64,000 bases of DNA from the NCBI GenBank assembly GCA_016861345.1, contig BOLD01000010.1:62001-126000 (forward strand), read 5' to 3'. This DNA comes from Oligoflexia bacterium (GTDB lineage: Bacteria; Bdellovibrionota; Bdellovibrionia; Bdellovibrionales; Bdellovibrionaceae). Below are positions 16,882-25,447 of the stretch, piece after piece; positions within the stretch are counted from its first letter, which is position 1, and every line of letters begins with the position of its first letter. A model generated the notes under the pieces. It saw only the letters and a program-made list of their open reading frames with translations, ran no database searches and had not been told where the DNA came from. The position numbers and the translations under genes are program-made.

Positions 16882-18495
16882 TTAGTAAATATCAGCAGTT
16901 GTATTGTAAACGTTGAACTTACCAGTCGGAGTCACAAGACGGGGATCAGTGATTCTTGTCTTCTCTTTACCAGTTTTGTCATCCATAACGATGATTTCAC
17001 CTTTTCGATCCCACAGAGCAATCCAAACCTCATCACCAGCTTTGTTGTACTCCATGTGAGTAATACGACCGCGATCACCAAGTTTGATTACCTTTGGAGG
17101 TGCATCAAGATTTTTGATATCAAACAAGCTCACACTTCGAGTTGCATCAGCATCTTTTGCAAGCGTGTGGTCAACCCAAATGTGGTTTGATTTTGGATGA
17201 GTCTTAATGAAAAGACCACCTTCACCGCCAGTCTTTAGCTTACGAACCGCTTTCCATGCATTTGCCTTGTACTTACCTTCTGGATCAGTACCAACAAATG
17301 TGATTGCAGGTTCACCAAGGTGTGGAGTTGCATAAACGGGTCCAAACTTAGGATCCATAATGTTCGCACCACGTCCTGGGTGAGGCTTAATTCCAGTCTC
17401 AACAATTCCTGCTAACTTTTTAGTTTTAGCATCAATTGCAACAAGCTTATCGCGCATGTTCGCGGCAACAAGGAAATATCGCTTAGTCTTATCCCAACCA
17501 CCATCATGTAAGAATCGCTCAGACTCAATTGCTGTCACTTTCAGATTTTTAATATCTGAGTAATCAACAAGAAGAACTTGTCCAGTTTCCTTTACGTTGA
17601 TGATCCACTCAGGATCATAGTGAGAAGCAACAATTGAAGCTACGCGAGGCTCCGGGTGATACTCTTGAGTATCATATGTATAACCACGAGTTCCTACAAC
17701 TTTAAGCGGCTTTAATGTGAAACCATCTAGGATAACGTATGAAGGTGGCCAGTAGTTTCCAACAACAGCATATTTGTCATTGAAATCACCTTTCTTACCT
17801 TTGTACTTACTTGATTCGATTGAACGCGCATCAAATCCTGTCTTCACTTCTGCAACTGTCTGTGGTGGATTCATGTACAAGTCAACAATAGTCGCTTTTG
17901 CATCACGGCCGATAGTGTATAAATATCGCTTAGAAGCAGAGTAGCGAAGAGTGTGAACTGCAAAGCCAGAATTCACAACCGTTACAACTTGCTTTGTATC
18001 TCCATCGATGATTCCGATTTGACCAGCATCACGAAGGATAACGGCAAAAAGATTGTCGATGTTGTATTTGTGCTCAGGCTTTGTTGGACGCTTTTCAACT
18101 GGAACATGAAGTTTCCATGTTGCTTCCATATCCTTCATGTTAAACTCTGGTGGCGGAACAGGCTCATTTTGGATGAACTTCGCAAGAAGAGTCGACTCTT
18201 CTTTTGACAGAACACCGGTCACTCCCCAACCAGGCATCCCGCCCTCAGTACCTGTGTAGATAATGTCAGCGAGCTTCTCGACAGTCTTTGTGCGAGTCTT
18301 ATCTGGAGTCAAAGGAAGGCCAGTAGCTCCCTTTCTCAAAGTACCGTGACAACCAGCACATCGGTCAAAGTAAACTTGCTTCGCCTTACCAAAATCTGCT
18401 TCAGAAAGCTTCGGCACCGGCTCAAGATCTTTAGCGTTTGCAGTCAGCACCGTTGTTGCTGCAACAGCCGCGATCAGGAATTGAATCGACTTCAT
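16882..18495 (-). CDS. nirS: Cytochrome cd1 nitrite reductase
   Basis: NirS reduces nitrite to nitric oxide in the periplasm. The 537-residue precursor has a signal peptide (1-21), a cytochrome c domain with Cys46, Cys49 and His50 (CAGCH), and an eight-bladed heme d1 propeller. The propeller blocks match NirS closely: YHPEPRVASIVASHYDPE, FLHDGGWDKTKRYF, PHPGRGANIMDPKFGPV, and the C-terminal RLVTPTGKFNVYNTTADIY. This favours NirS over the related NirN. AAGGAG precedes the ATG. None of the heme d1 synthesis genes lie in the window, so they must be elsewhere. Confidence 0.96.
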   Translation of the reverse strand: MKSIQFLIAAVAATTVLTANAKDLEPVPKLSEADFGKAKQVYFDRCAGCHGTLRKGATGLPLTPDKTRTKTVEKLADIIYTGTEGGMPGWGVTGVLSKEESTLLAKFIQNEPVPPPEFNMKDMEATWKLHVPVEKRPTKPEHKYNIDNLFAVILRDAGQIGIIDGDTKQVVTVVNSGFAVHTLRYSASKRYLYTIGRDAKATIVDLYMNPPQTVAEVKTGFDARSIESSKYKGKKGDFNDKYAVVGNYWPPSYVILDGFTLKPLKVVGTRGYTYDTQEYHPEPRVASIVASHYDPEWIINVKETGQVLLVDYSDIKNLKVTAIESERFLHDGGWDKTKRYFLVAANMRDKLVAIDAKTKKLAGIVETGIKPHPGRGANIMDPKFGPVYATPHLGEPAITFVGTDPEGKYKANAWKAVRKLKTGGEGGLFIKTHPKSNHIWVDHTLAKDADATRSVSLFDIKNLDAPPKVIKLGDRGRITHMEYNKAGDEVWIALWDRKGEIIVMDDKTGKEKTRITDPRLVTPTGKFNVYNTTADIY

Positions 18496-18644
18496 AACAT
18501 CTCCTTATATTATAAGTTAGAAAAAGTGATTTTCTCTGTGAAATAATGGTGATGAACTTTACAATCAAAGTCGATCACTTTTTTTTTAACAAGGAGTGTA
18601 ACTACTGGGGATGAGACATATTATCTCGAACAATGATCAAGATA

Positions 18645-18656
18645 TGATTTAGATCA
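18645..18656. promoter_or_regulatory. FNR/DNR-type box upstream of nirS
   Basis: TGATTTAGATCA fits TGAT-N4-ATCA and lies in the intergenic stretch between nirS and the MaoC-type gene, its centre about 155 nt before the nirS ATG. It matches the box before the Fe-S/NrfD operon. The shared motif suggests shared control by low oxygen or NO. Confidence 0.5.
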
Positions 18657-18662
18657 GATCAA

Positions 18663-19064
18663 CTAAACAATTCCACTACGCATAATGACAGCTTCACCTT
18701 TAACGCAAACGTCTCCATTGGCCTTCTTGACTAAAGTCTCAACAGTTCCGATACCCTTTTCCTCGCGCAAAGCGATCACTGTTAATTCTATAGAAAGCAC
18801 ATCACCAATAAAAACGGGATTCAAAAACTTCATCGTCTGAGAAAGGTAAATTCCACCTGGACCCAATTTCATCGCCAGAACTCGGGAGATGAGCGCAGCA
18901 GAAATCATACCGTGCGCTATCCGGCGTCCAAACCGAGTTGTCTTCGCATAGGCCTCGTCCATATGAACGGGATTATAGTCACCGGACAATTCGGCAAATT
19001 GCTCAACCATCTTTTCGGTGATTGTGACACTTTCGCTGACTTTATCTCCAACTTTAAATGACAT
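18663..19064 (-). CDS. MaoC/PhaJ-like (R)-specific enoyl-CoA hydratase
   Basis: The protein has 133 residues from ATG 19064, the size of single hot-dog PhaJ-type hydratases that add water to enoyl-CoA. The hydratase motif is AELSGDYNPVHMDEAYA with the catalytic Asp and His, followed by FGRRIAHGMISAALIS. An upstream extension to 19127 overlaps the PhoH gene and lacks a ribosome site; AAGGAACG precedes the chosen ATG. It follows phoH by 19 nt. Substrate and pathway cannot be told from the context. Confidence 0.9.
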   Translation of the reverse strand: MSFKVGDKVSESVTITEKMVEQFAELSGDYNPVHMDEAYAKTTRFGRRIAHGMISAALISRVLAMKLGPGGIYLSQTMKFLNPVFIGDVLSIELTVIALREEKGIGTVETLVKKANGDVCVKGEAVIMRSGIV

Positions 19065-19083
19065 CTCTCGTTCCTTTAAAATC

Positions 19084-20418
19084 CTACAAAATATTCGCCG
19101 CAAGCTCTGCCAGTTCAGATCGCTCACCTTTTGTTAAAGTGACATGAGCTGCAATGGCGTGGCCTTTAAACTTTTCCACAGCATAAGTTAATCCTGAATT
19201 TGCTGAATCCACGTAAGGATTATCAATCTGATAAACGTCCCCAGTCAGAACAACTTTTGTTCCACGGCCCGCACGAGTGATAATGGTTTTAATTTCATGC
19301 GGAGTCAGATTCTGCGCCTCATCGACCACAAGATATTGCTTCGGAATAGAGCGACCACGAATGTAGGTCAAAGGCTCAATATTGAGCATTCCCTGATTGA
19401 TCAGTTCTTGAGCTCGTCCGGCAGCCTTTTTATCTGCGCCCATTAAAAATTCAACGTTATCAAAAATGGGTTGCATCCATGGATTCAGCTTTTGCTCAAT
19501 ATCCCCTGGTAAGTATCCAATGTCTCTTCCCATTGGAAAAATCGGACGGCTGACAAGCAATCTTTGAAAGACTGATTCATCTAAAGTTTTATGTAGTCCA
19601 GCTGCAATCGCCAACAAGGTCTTACCAGTTCCTGCTTTTCCAACCAGAGAAACCATCAAAATCTCATCATTCAGCAAGCAGTCTAGAGCAAAAGACTGCT
19701 CGACATTGCGAGCCTGCATCCCCCAAATTCCATTTGTGTTAATCACAAGTGGGACTATGGCCTTTTCTTGAAAAGAAAAACGTCCAATCGCTGTGTGATT
19801 GGGGTTTGCCGTGTTTTTCATAATCACATACTGATTGGCAATCAGCTTAACGTCAGGAACAAATCTTTTCTCGCGATAAAAAGCATCGATTTGATCCGGA
19901 CTTAATTCCAACTCCTGATAACCCTCATAGAGTTCCTCTTGCGAAAGTCCCTCGGGCTCATAATCCTTTGCAAAGACACCAAGAACGTCAGCCTTAATTC
20001 GAAGATTGATATCTTTCGTAATCAACTCAACAGGGTTACGAGGATACTGTTTTTGAAGAGCCATCGCAGTTGCCAGAATTCGATTATCGGCTTTGGCTGA
20101 GTCAATCTCTGCAGGCAAACCAGCAATTTGGTAGTCCGTGTTGATGTAGACAAAGGTCTCAGAGTTTTCAAGCTGAACTCCAGAAGAAAGATGCCCCTTT
20201 TCTCGAAGCATATCCACAAATCGGCTAAACTGACGCGCATTTCGACCATTTTCACCTGGATCCCGTTTGAAACGGTCCACCTCTTCAATGACTGAAATTG
20301 GAATATGAACATCAGATTCCTGAAATTTCGTGATGGCTAAAGCATCAAAGAGGATCACATTTGTATCCACAACAATTTTTCTGCGCTTTGTTTTCTGATT
20401 GGTACTTTCTCTAGCCAA
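19084..20418 (-). CDS. phoH2: PhoH2 protein: PIN nuclease domain fused to PhoH ATPase
   Basis: The 444-residue protein has an N-terminal PIN domain (about 14-150; VVDTNVILFDALAITKF, later Asp-rich positions) and a C-terminal PhoH ATPase (about 240-440) with Walker A GKAGTGKTLLA and Walker B VVDEAQNLTPHE. This PhoH2 (YlaK-type) fusion is thought to be a sequence-specific RNA helicase-nuclease. The start is TTG at 20418 after a GGGGGA stretch; no ATG exists before the PIN domain. A 27-nt palindrome lies 15 nt upstream of the start codon. Confidence 0.92.
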   Translation of the reverse strand: MARESTNQKTKRRKIVVDTNVILFDALAITKFQESDVHIPISVIEEVDRFKRDPGENGRNARQFSRFVDMLREKGHLSSGVQLENSETFVYINTDYQIAGLPAEIDSAKADNRILATAMALQKQYPRNPVELITKDINLRIKADVLGVFAKDYEPEGLSQEELYEGYQELELSPDQIDAFYREKRFVPDVKLIANQYVIMKNTANPNHTAIGRFSFQEKAIVPLVINTNGIWGMQARNVEQSFALDCLLNDEILMVSLVGKAGTGKTLLAIAAGLHKTLDESVFQRLLVSRPIFPMGRDIGYLPGDIEQKLNPWMQPIFDNVEFLMGADKKAAGRAQELINQGMLNIEPLTYIRGRSIPKQYLVVDEAQNLTPHEIKTIITRAGRGTKVVLTGDVYQIDNPYVDSANSGLTYAVEKFKGHAIAAHVTLTKGERSELAELAANIL

Positions 20419-20433
20419 GATGATCCCCCCATC

Positions 20434-20460
20434 GTCGAATATTCATTATGAATATTCGAC
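20434..20460. promoter_or_regulatory. 27-nt palindrome upstream of phoH2
   Basis: GTCGAATATTCAT and ATGAATATTCGAC are perfect 13-bp arms around one T. The site lies between the pilZ stop strand end (20494) and the phoH2 TTG (20418). Its length and AT-rich symmetry suit a dimeric repressor operator or a transcript hairpin; there is no T-tract for termination. Confidence 0.55.
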
Positions 20461-20493
20461 ATCAGGGATCGGCTAAAGTCTAGGATCTTTTTC

Positions 20494-21006
20494 TTAGGAA
20501 TTTATTTTTGATACTAAAATATCGCCACCATCACGACGCAAACTTGCCGTGACCGACTCAAGAAACTTAACAAAATACGACAATGCATCATTATTGGCCG
20601 AGTCCGCTACGAACTCACAACCATGTCGAATAATACCCTCGTCTGACAGCACGCGAACGTTGGCAACGCGGCAATGAATTCCAAAATAAGTTTGATAATT
20701 CAGATAAATTCTGAGCTCAACAGCTTCACCTAAATTATATTTTCCACGCTGCTCTTCAATATCAAAAGCAAGACCCTTTTCATTGATATCAAAAAGGTGA
20801 ACCTTCAATAAACCCTGACCAGGAATCACAGCATGTACTGCAACAAATTCGCTAAGAATCGTTCTCTTCACTTCGCGACGATCCGCCTTGATTCTTTCTT
20901 CACGCATTGGACCAATATCGACAACCGAAGCACTTTGATCAACTTGTGACAAACCTGAAGAATTCTGGTGCTTTAGACGCGAACGGATATCAATAACATT
21001 GCTCAT
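20494..21006 (-). CDS. PilZ domain protein
   Basis: The 170-residue protein has a PilZ domain (about 55-165), the usual cyclic di-GMP receptor fold. The Arg-rich entry is DRREVKR, followed by the beta-strand motif DINEKGLAF in place of the classical D/NxSxxG. Because the Ser of that motif is replaced, nucleotide binding is likely but not certain. The ATG at 21006 has GGGGG before it; an upstream ATG at 21084 has no ribosome site. It is divergent from the TonB-like gene. Confidence 0.85.
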   Translation of the reverse strand: MSNVIDIRSRLKHQNSSGLSQVDQSASVVDIGPMREERIKADRREVKRTILSEFVAVHAVIPGQGLLKVHLFDINEKGLAFDIEEQRGKYNLGEAVELRIYLNYQTYFGIHCRVANVRVLSDEGIIRHGCEFVADSANNDALSYFVKFLESVTASLRRDGGDILVSKINS

Positions 21007-21096
21007 GAAACCCCCTGTACCTGACTTATTCTTTTCGGCAGAAAATGTTTCAACTTGAGGTGTTAAAGTAGCCAGAAGGACCAATTATGTCTTATA

Positions 21097-21978
21097 TTGA
21101 GTCGCAAGATGCGGGTATTACAGGGAATTTTACTCAGTTTAATTTTTCATATATTTTTGGTCCTGCTGATGCAGTTCCTGCCGGCCCCTACATACAAACC
21201 TAAGTCTGTGACAATTGATATTGTCGAGAAGCCGCAACCTCAAGCGTCTCATTTTAAAACACCTCAAAATATCGTTCGAGACGCTACCATTCCAGACAGA
21301 TTAAAAGCAGAGGACTCTCAAGATCCCCTCCGCTTTCTCTCGGAAAAAACTCAGCGGGTCAAAGAGCAAGTTCGCGCCCTCCAAAGTGGACTCACTAAAA
21401 ACAGAGGCTCACGATCGGTCAATTCACAAGAAGCTCTTCCTAAATCCCAAGCTCAGACCACTGGAGCTGGCCGACGAGGAATTCAACAGTTTCTTCCTGG
21501 GACAAAACTGATTCCTAAACCCACATCCGAAGTAGACGCCAATGAGTCCGGGGCATCAACGTTCGGAAACATTCTGGATGAAAATGTTAAAGTGGGATCT
21601 GTGACAGCACTCAACACGGATCGATATCTGTATTATTCGTACTTTGCCCGGGCTGAGGAACTTCTCAGAAATGAGTGGGAGCCTCAAATACTTCAAGTCT
21701 ACGACTATCCTCCCGCAGAACTTCGAGGAAGTTCACAAAGAAGATTCACAACTGTTCTTGAGGTCTGGTTTTTACCAAGTGGAGAATATCACTCAACCCA
21801 CATCTTAAAACCTTCTGGAGTAAAAGCCTTTGATGTTGCCGCCACCGAAAGCTTTCGCCGAGTGCGAATGATTCCAAATCCCCCACGGGAACGAATTGAG
21901 GCTGACGGACTCATTCGCTTTAAGTGGTCTTTAACGGTCGAGTACAATCCAAAAGTCCTGGTTCGTCAGACGAATTGA
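21097..21978 (+). CDS. TonB-like energy transducer
   Basis: The protein has up to 293 residues: one N-terminal membrane helix (about 8-28), a polar linker with Pro and Gln, and a C-terminal TonB domain (about 200-290; TTVLEVWFLPSGEY, AFDVAATESFRRV). TonB couples the inner-membrane proton force to outer-membrane receptors. The start is unclear: TTG 21097 and ATG 21109 are in frame but lack good sites, while the well-placed AAGGA serves ATG 21087 in another frame, which stops after 37 codons. The beta-barrel gene follows 44 nt later. Confidence 0.8.
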   Translation: MSRKMRVLQGILLSLIFHIFLVLLMQFLPAPTYKPKSVTIDIVEKPQPQASHFKTPQNIVRDATIPDRLKAEDSQDPLRFLSEKTQRVKEQVRALQSGLTKNRGSRSVNSQEALPKSQAQTTGAGRRGIQQFLPGTKLIPKPTSEVDANESGASTFGNILDENVKVGSVTALNTDRYLYYSYFARAEELLRNEWEPQILQVYDYPPAELRGSSQRRFTTVLEVWFLPSGEYHSTHILKPSGVKAFDVAATESFRRVRMIPNPPRERIEADGLIRFKWSLTVEYNPKVLVRQTN

Positions 21979-22022
21979 TATCTGGACATCCGAAATTGAA
22001 GAGACATTGATACAATTAGGCG

Positions 22023-22592
22023 ATGCGCATCTCAATTCTTACACTCATCTTGTTCTTCACAACTACAGCCTCTGCTCTCTACACAGAACTGGGTTTAAAC
22101 TATAACTACAAAAAGACTGTGATCGACTCACTGAACCAGACTGAACAGCAGGGTTCAACCGTATCAGTTTCTTTCTATTTCTGGGAGCATGTGGCTCTTG
22201 AACTCAGCTACACAAACAGTTTGTATGTGAAAAAAGAAAGAAATGATTCAGCGACTTCATCCACATCTCAACGGGTCACCACTCAGTACGCGGATATTTA
22301 TGGAACTGATTTGATCTATGTTCTAGCCGATAAAAAAGCTCCTTTCCAACCTTACATTAAAGGGGGGGGCGCCTATATTTCCAAGCGTCAAGTTTCTCAA
22401 GTTGATAATAATCCTTTTTCCGAAGCCGGCCCCTACAAGGGCTGGGCCCCTAGCTACGGAGTCGGTCTTAAATTTTTCCTCAGTGAAACTTTCGCGATTC
22501 GAGCTGGCTGGGATGTTGTCCGCACACCGATTGATAACACAAGCTATGCTGACGACCTCACCGGACGAGTCGGCGTCTCATGGATGCTCTAA
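22023..22592 (+). CDS. Outer-membrane beta-barrel protein
   Basis: The 189-residue protein has a signal peptide (1-18) and alternating amphipathic strands ending in an aromatic and aliphatic C-terminus (GRVGVSWML). YIKGGGAYIS and APSYGVGLKFFLSE resemble the small OmpW/OmpX-type barrels of about eight strands. A role is not indicated; it could be a small pore, a ligand for the cell surface, or a structural protein. It follows the TonB-like gene and overlaps the peptidase gene by 13 nt. Confidence 0.82.
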   Translation: MRISILTLILFFTTTASALYTELGLNYNYKKTVIDSLNQTEQQGSTVSVSFYFWEHVALELSYTNSLYVKKERNDSATSSTSQRVTTQYADIYGTDLIYVLADKKAPFQPYIKGGGAYISKRQVSQVDNNPFSEAGPYKGWAPSYGVGLKFFLSETFAIRAGWDVVRTPIDNTSYADDLTGRVGVSWML

Positions 22593-23644
22593 CTTCTGCG
22601 CTAAAAAAAATATTCTTTGTCATCTCTGCACTTTTACTGAGTTCATGTCAGCTCAGTTACTACTTAAAAAGCGCCAAAGGCCAGATTTCACTTTTATCCT
22701 CTCGAACTTCGATTGAAAAAACATTAGCCGACCCTGAAATCAGTGAGGAAGAAAAGAAAAAAATTCGCCTAGCTCAAGAAGCTAAAGAATTTGCAGAAAC
22801 AAAAATCGGTCTTAAAAAAACTCACAACTACACAAGTTACGTGAAACTGAATCGATCCGCTGTGACCTATGTTGTTAGCGCCGCCAATCGTTGGGAATTA
22901 AAGCACCACCAGTGGAAATACCCCATTGTCGGCACCATGCCCTATAAAGGTTTTTTTGATGAGGCCGATGCCAAGCAAGAAGAAAAAGAGCTTCAGTCAC
23001 AAAATTTAGACACCTATCTGCGGGGAGTTTCGGCCTACAGCACTCTGGGATGGTTTAATGACCCCATTCTTTCATCTATGGTCAAATACAAAGATCACGA
23101 TCTTGTGAACACGATTATTCATGAGACTGTGCATGGAACACTTTATATCAAAAATAGCGCTGACTTTAATGAGCGCCTGGCTGTTTTTATTGGCAACAAA
23201 GCCACTGAAGATTTTTACCGACAGAGAGAGGGCCCTGGTTCACCAACTTTGAAAGTGATTCAGAATGAAAATGAAGACGATCGTCTCTTTTCACAGTTTA
23301 TCTCTTTAGAGATTAAAGCTCTTGAAAACTGGTACAAAGAGCAAAAAGATCAAAATGAAGACTCGCGAAAAAATAGAATTCGCCAAATCCAGGAAAAGTT
23401 TAAAACCGAACTTTTACCTTTGATGAAGTCTGACCAATATAAAAAATTTCCTGAAATTGAACTCAATAATGCTCGTATTCTTGTCTATAAAACCTACGTT
23501 CAAGATCTCAGTGATTTTGAAAAATTATTTGAGCTCTCAGACTCAGATTATCAAAAATTTCTTGATCACTGCCAAGGCCTAGAATCACATCCCAAACCTG
23601 AAGAGGGATTAAGGGAGCTGGTTCAAACTCTAACGGAGGTATAA
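22580..23644 (+). CDS. Predicted aminopeptidase lipoprotein (COG4324-like)
   Basis: The 354-residue protein starts with a lipoprotein signal whose lipobox LLSSC puts the lipidated Cys at position 23. It matches the COG4324 family of predicted zinc aminopeptidases. The likely zinc motif is HETVH, with a downstream FNERLAVFIG giving the third ligand. It would act at the periplasmic side of a membrane. Its last codons lie in one copy of a 131-bp repeat. A deleted copy of this gene lies at 27751-27990. Confidence 0.85.
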   Translation: MDALTSALKKIFFVISALLLSSCQLSYYLKSAKGQISLLSSRTSIEKTLADPEISEEEKKKIRLAQEAKEFAETKIGLKKTHNYTSYVKLNRSAVTYVVSAANRWELKHHQWKYPIVGTMPYKGFFDEADAKQEEKELQSQNLDTYLRGVSAYSTLGWFNDPILSSMVKYKDHDLVNTIIHETVHGTLYIKNSADFNERLAVFIGNKATEDFYRQREGPGSPTLKVIQNENEDDRLFSQFISLEIKALENWYKEQKDQNEDSRKNRIRQIQEKFKTELLPLMKSDQYKKFPEIELNNARILVYKTYVQDLSDFEKLFELSDSDYQKFLDHCQGLESHPKPEEGLRELVQTLTEV

Positions 23645-23767
23645 GGAATACAAAGCCCCTTCTCTCTACAAACCCAAAGTATTGGTGAGTCAGAGCGAGG
23701 TTGTTGAGTGATGTTTTTCCCATAGGAAGCCATTATGTTACGGCCAATCGGGCACTCCCCTCTATCT
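23637..23767. repeat. 131-bp repeat, copy 1
   Basis: Aligned by eye with 26782-26912, the two copies have the same length, same orientation and eight mismatches (about 94 percent identity). The left end covers the last codons and TAA stop of the peptidase gene; the right end stops 2 nt before the point where the hydrolase pseudogene breaks off. No transposase, terminal inverted repeat or target duplication is visible. Confidence 0.9.
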
Positions 23768-23768
23768 T

Positions 23769-24853
23769 CTATCTCTTGGAATTCAGATCGTACAAAACCA
23801 AAGGATCTTTTTCTGTGGCGAAAATTAAAACTGGGGTTTGAATCTCCTGATAGGATTTCCAAAAATCATTCGCCCGCCGATATTGAATCAAGCCCCCTTT
23901 CACCGATGGAGGCAAGACCACATCTGATATCCATGATCGAGGCCCTCGATATTTTTGATCAGCAGGATCGACAAGGCTCGAAAGAATATGCTCGGAATCA
24001 AAACCGGGCAAAACGGCCTCACTCATTTTCATTCTGCATTTTGCCCAATACTCTACAAACCAGCGCAAAACCCCATGGCCGCCGAAACTGACCCCCAACA
24101 AGTGAACCTTTGTCACAAGTCGAGAAAGCGGCTGAGAACGCTCTTGAATCAGACAAGCGACTTGAAAATTCTGAATACCTTCATCAAATCACCCGATGGC
24201 AAGCATGCGATTACGGTGAAGAAACTCTTGCCCTGAATTACTCTCAAGTATGAGCATGTTAAAGTCAGATTGTTCAAAAAGCTGACGAAACAAATATCGC
24301 TCGGGCAAAAACTCGCTTGAGTTTGAAAAAATACCCAAACGCAAAATAATCATAGGACGCGGCTTTTGCTCATCCTCGAGAGCCAAAAAACCCTTGAGCT
24401 TAACCCCGTTCAAATGAAAAAAACAAAGCGACCTCGTGGATAACTCTTTGGATCAAGTTCTGCCTGAGACATCATTGTTTTATATGTGTTCGAGAAAGGA
24501 TCATCCCATCCTGCTTTGATTTCAAACTCGCAGTCGGTTAAATACTTTTGAAGGCTCTCTGAAAATTTTCGAAAGCCTTGTCCAGCAATCTGTCGTTGTT
24601 TCTAAATTTCGGAGTTGCATTTCTCGTTTGTGGCATCTTTTGATTCATTCACTCGGTAAGCTAAAGCCTGACTCAAAAAAGGCCTTACCCACCAGGGGTA
24701 AAGATCAGAGGATTCGCTACCATCTTCGTGCTCGCGAAGAACCTGCATTTGATTTGTGGCAAGCGACTGGAAAAATTTTTCTTGAGGGGACGGATCTGGC
24801 GCCGTCGCTAAAACTTGAAATGATAAAGGAAAGGAAAGTATAAAATTAAACAT
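23769..24853 (-). pseudogene. Decayed paralogue of the exported alpha/beta hydrolase at 43931-45553
   Basis: Three open segments on the - strand match the intact hydrolase in order. 24853-24602 holds the N-terminal part (SDLYPWWVRPFL against LYPSWAEPFLQ). 24413-24189 holds KGFLALEDEQKPRPMIILR and the following FLPERYLF. 24116-23769 holds the nucleophile region LLGVSFGGHG and PVLIFATEKDPLV. Frameshifts, an internal deletion of roughly 40 codons after the GxSxG motif and loss of the C-terminal part at the 131-bp repeat show that it is broken. Confidence 0.85.
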
Positions 24854-25373
24854 GTAAATTACGTTGAAATTCCTCTCTCGTCATTTGATAAATCACTTGG
24901 TCACCCTTGCCAAAAGACTTGCCTTGAATCATTTTTGCTCCAATCTTTTCAATCGCTCTGCGGGAGCGTAGATTCTTTTCCCCGATTTCAAATATCACCC
25001 GATCCACAAACTTAAAAGCATGATTCAACATTAATTTTTTAACCTCAAGGTTGAATTGACCACCCCAGTATTTACGTCCAAGAAATGTGTAACCAATCGT
25101 AATTTGAGACTGATGAAAATTGCAATCATAGTACCTCGAGGCACCAATAATATTTCCATTTTTATCTTCAATCACAACTGCCCCGGCAGATTGAATAGCT
25201 CCATCGAAATATTTTTGAAAAATATCTCGCCTGTACCTTTCTTTTTCCGGATGTAGTTCCCAAATGAGCGGGTCGCTTGCAACGGCATAAAGAGGCTCAA
25301 ACTCTTCTTTTTTCATTGGCCTGATTTGAACCAAGTCCCCTGAAAGATGCGGTTGAAGTTCAAATGATTTCAC
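24846..25373 (-). CDS. GNAT acetyltransferase, RimJ/RimL type
   Basis: The 175-residue protein has a complete GNAT fold. It includes IRPMKKEEFEPLYAVASDP near the start, VIEDKNGNIIGASRYYDC as central strands, and IGYTFLGRKYWGGQFNLEVKKL in the acetyl-CoA region. FEIGEKNLRSRRAIEKIGA is typical of RimJ/RimL-like enzymes that acetylate small molecules or N-termini. The substrate is unknown. Its 5' part overlaps none of the pseudogene except 8 nt at 3'. It lies divergent to the DUF3626-like gene, with overlapping upstream regions. Confidence 0.88.
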   Translation of the reverse strand: MKSFELQPHLSGDLVQIRPMKKEEFEPLYAVASDPLIWELHPEKERYRRDIFQKYFDGAIQSAGAVVIEDKNGNIIGASRYYDCNFHQSQITIGYTFLGRKYWGGQFNLEVKKLMLNHAFKFVDRVIFEIGEKNLRSRRAIEKIGAKMIQGKSFGKGDQVIYQMTREEFQRNLHV

Positions 25374-25447
25374 AAACTCCTTGGCTCATCATGGCCCATT
25401 TTTTGCCCCTATATTCAAGTAACTTTATCAAAGGATATTCAGTGGTT

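Noticed and set aside
16882..18495. Possible NirN or NirF instead of NirS
   Set aside because: The cytochrome c domain is present, and the C-terminal TPTGKFNVYNT and FLHDGGWD blocks agree with NirS.
23637..23767. Integron attC site or IS element for the 131-bp repeat
   Set aside because: No GTTRRRY/RYYYAAC ends, no terminal inverted repeats and no transposase or integrase nearby.
23508..23862. Short - strand frames across repeat copy 1 as genes
   Set aside because: They cross the repeat edges into decayed sequence and lack start sites; the shared frame is noted under the repeat instead.
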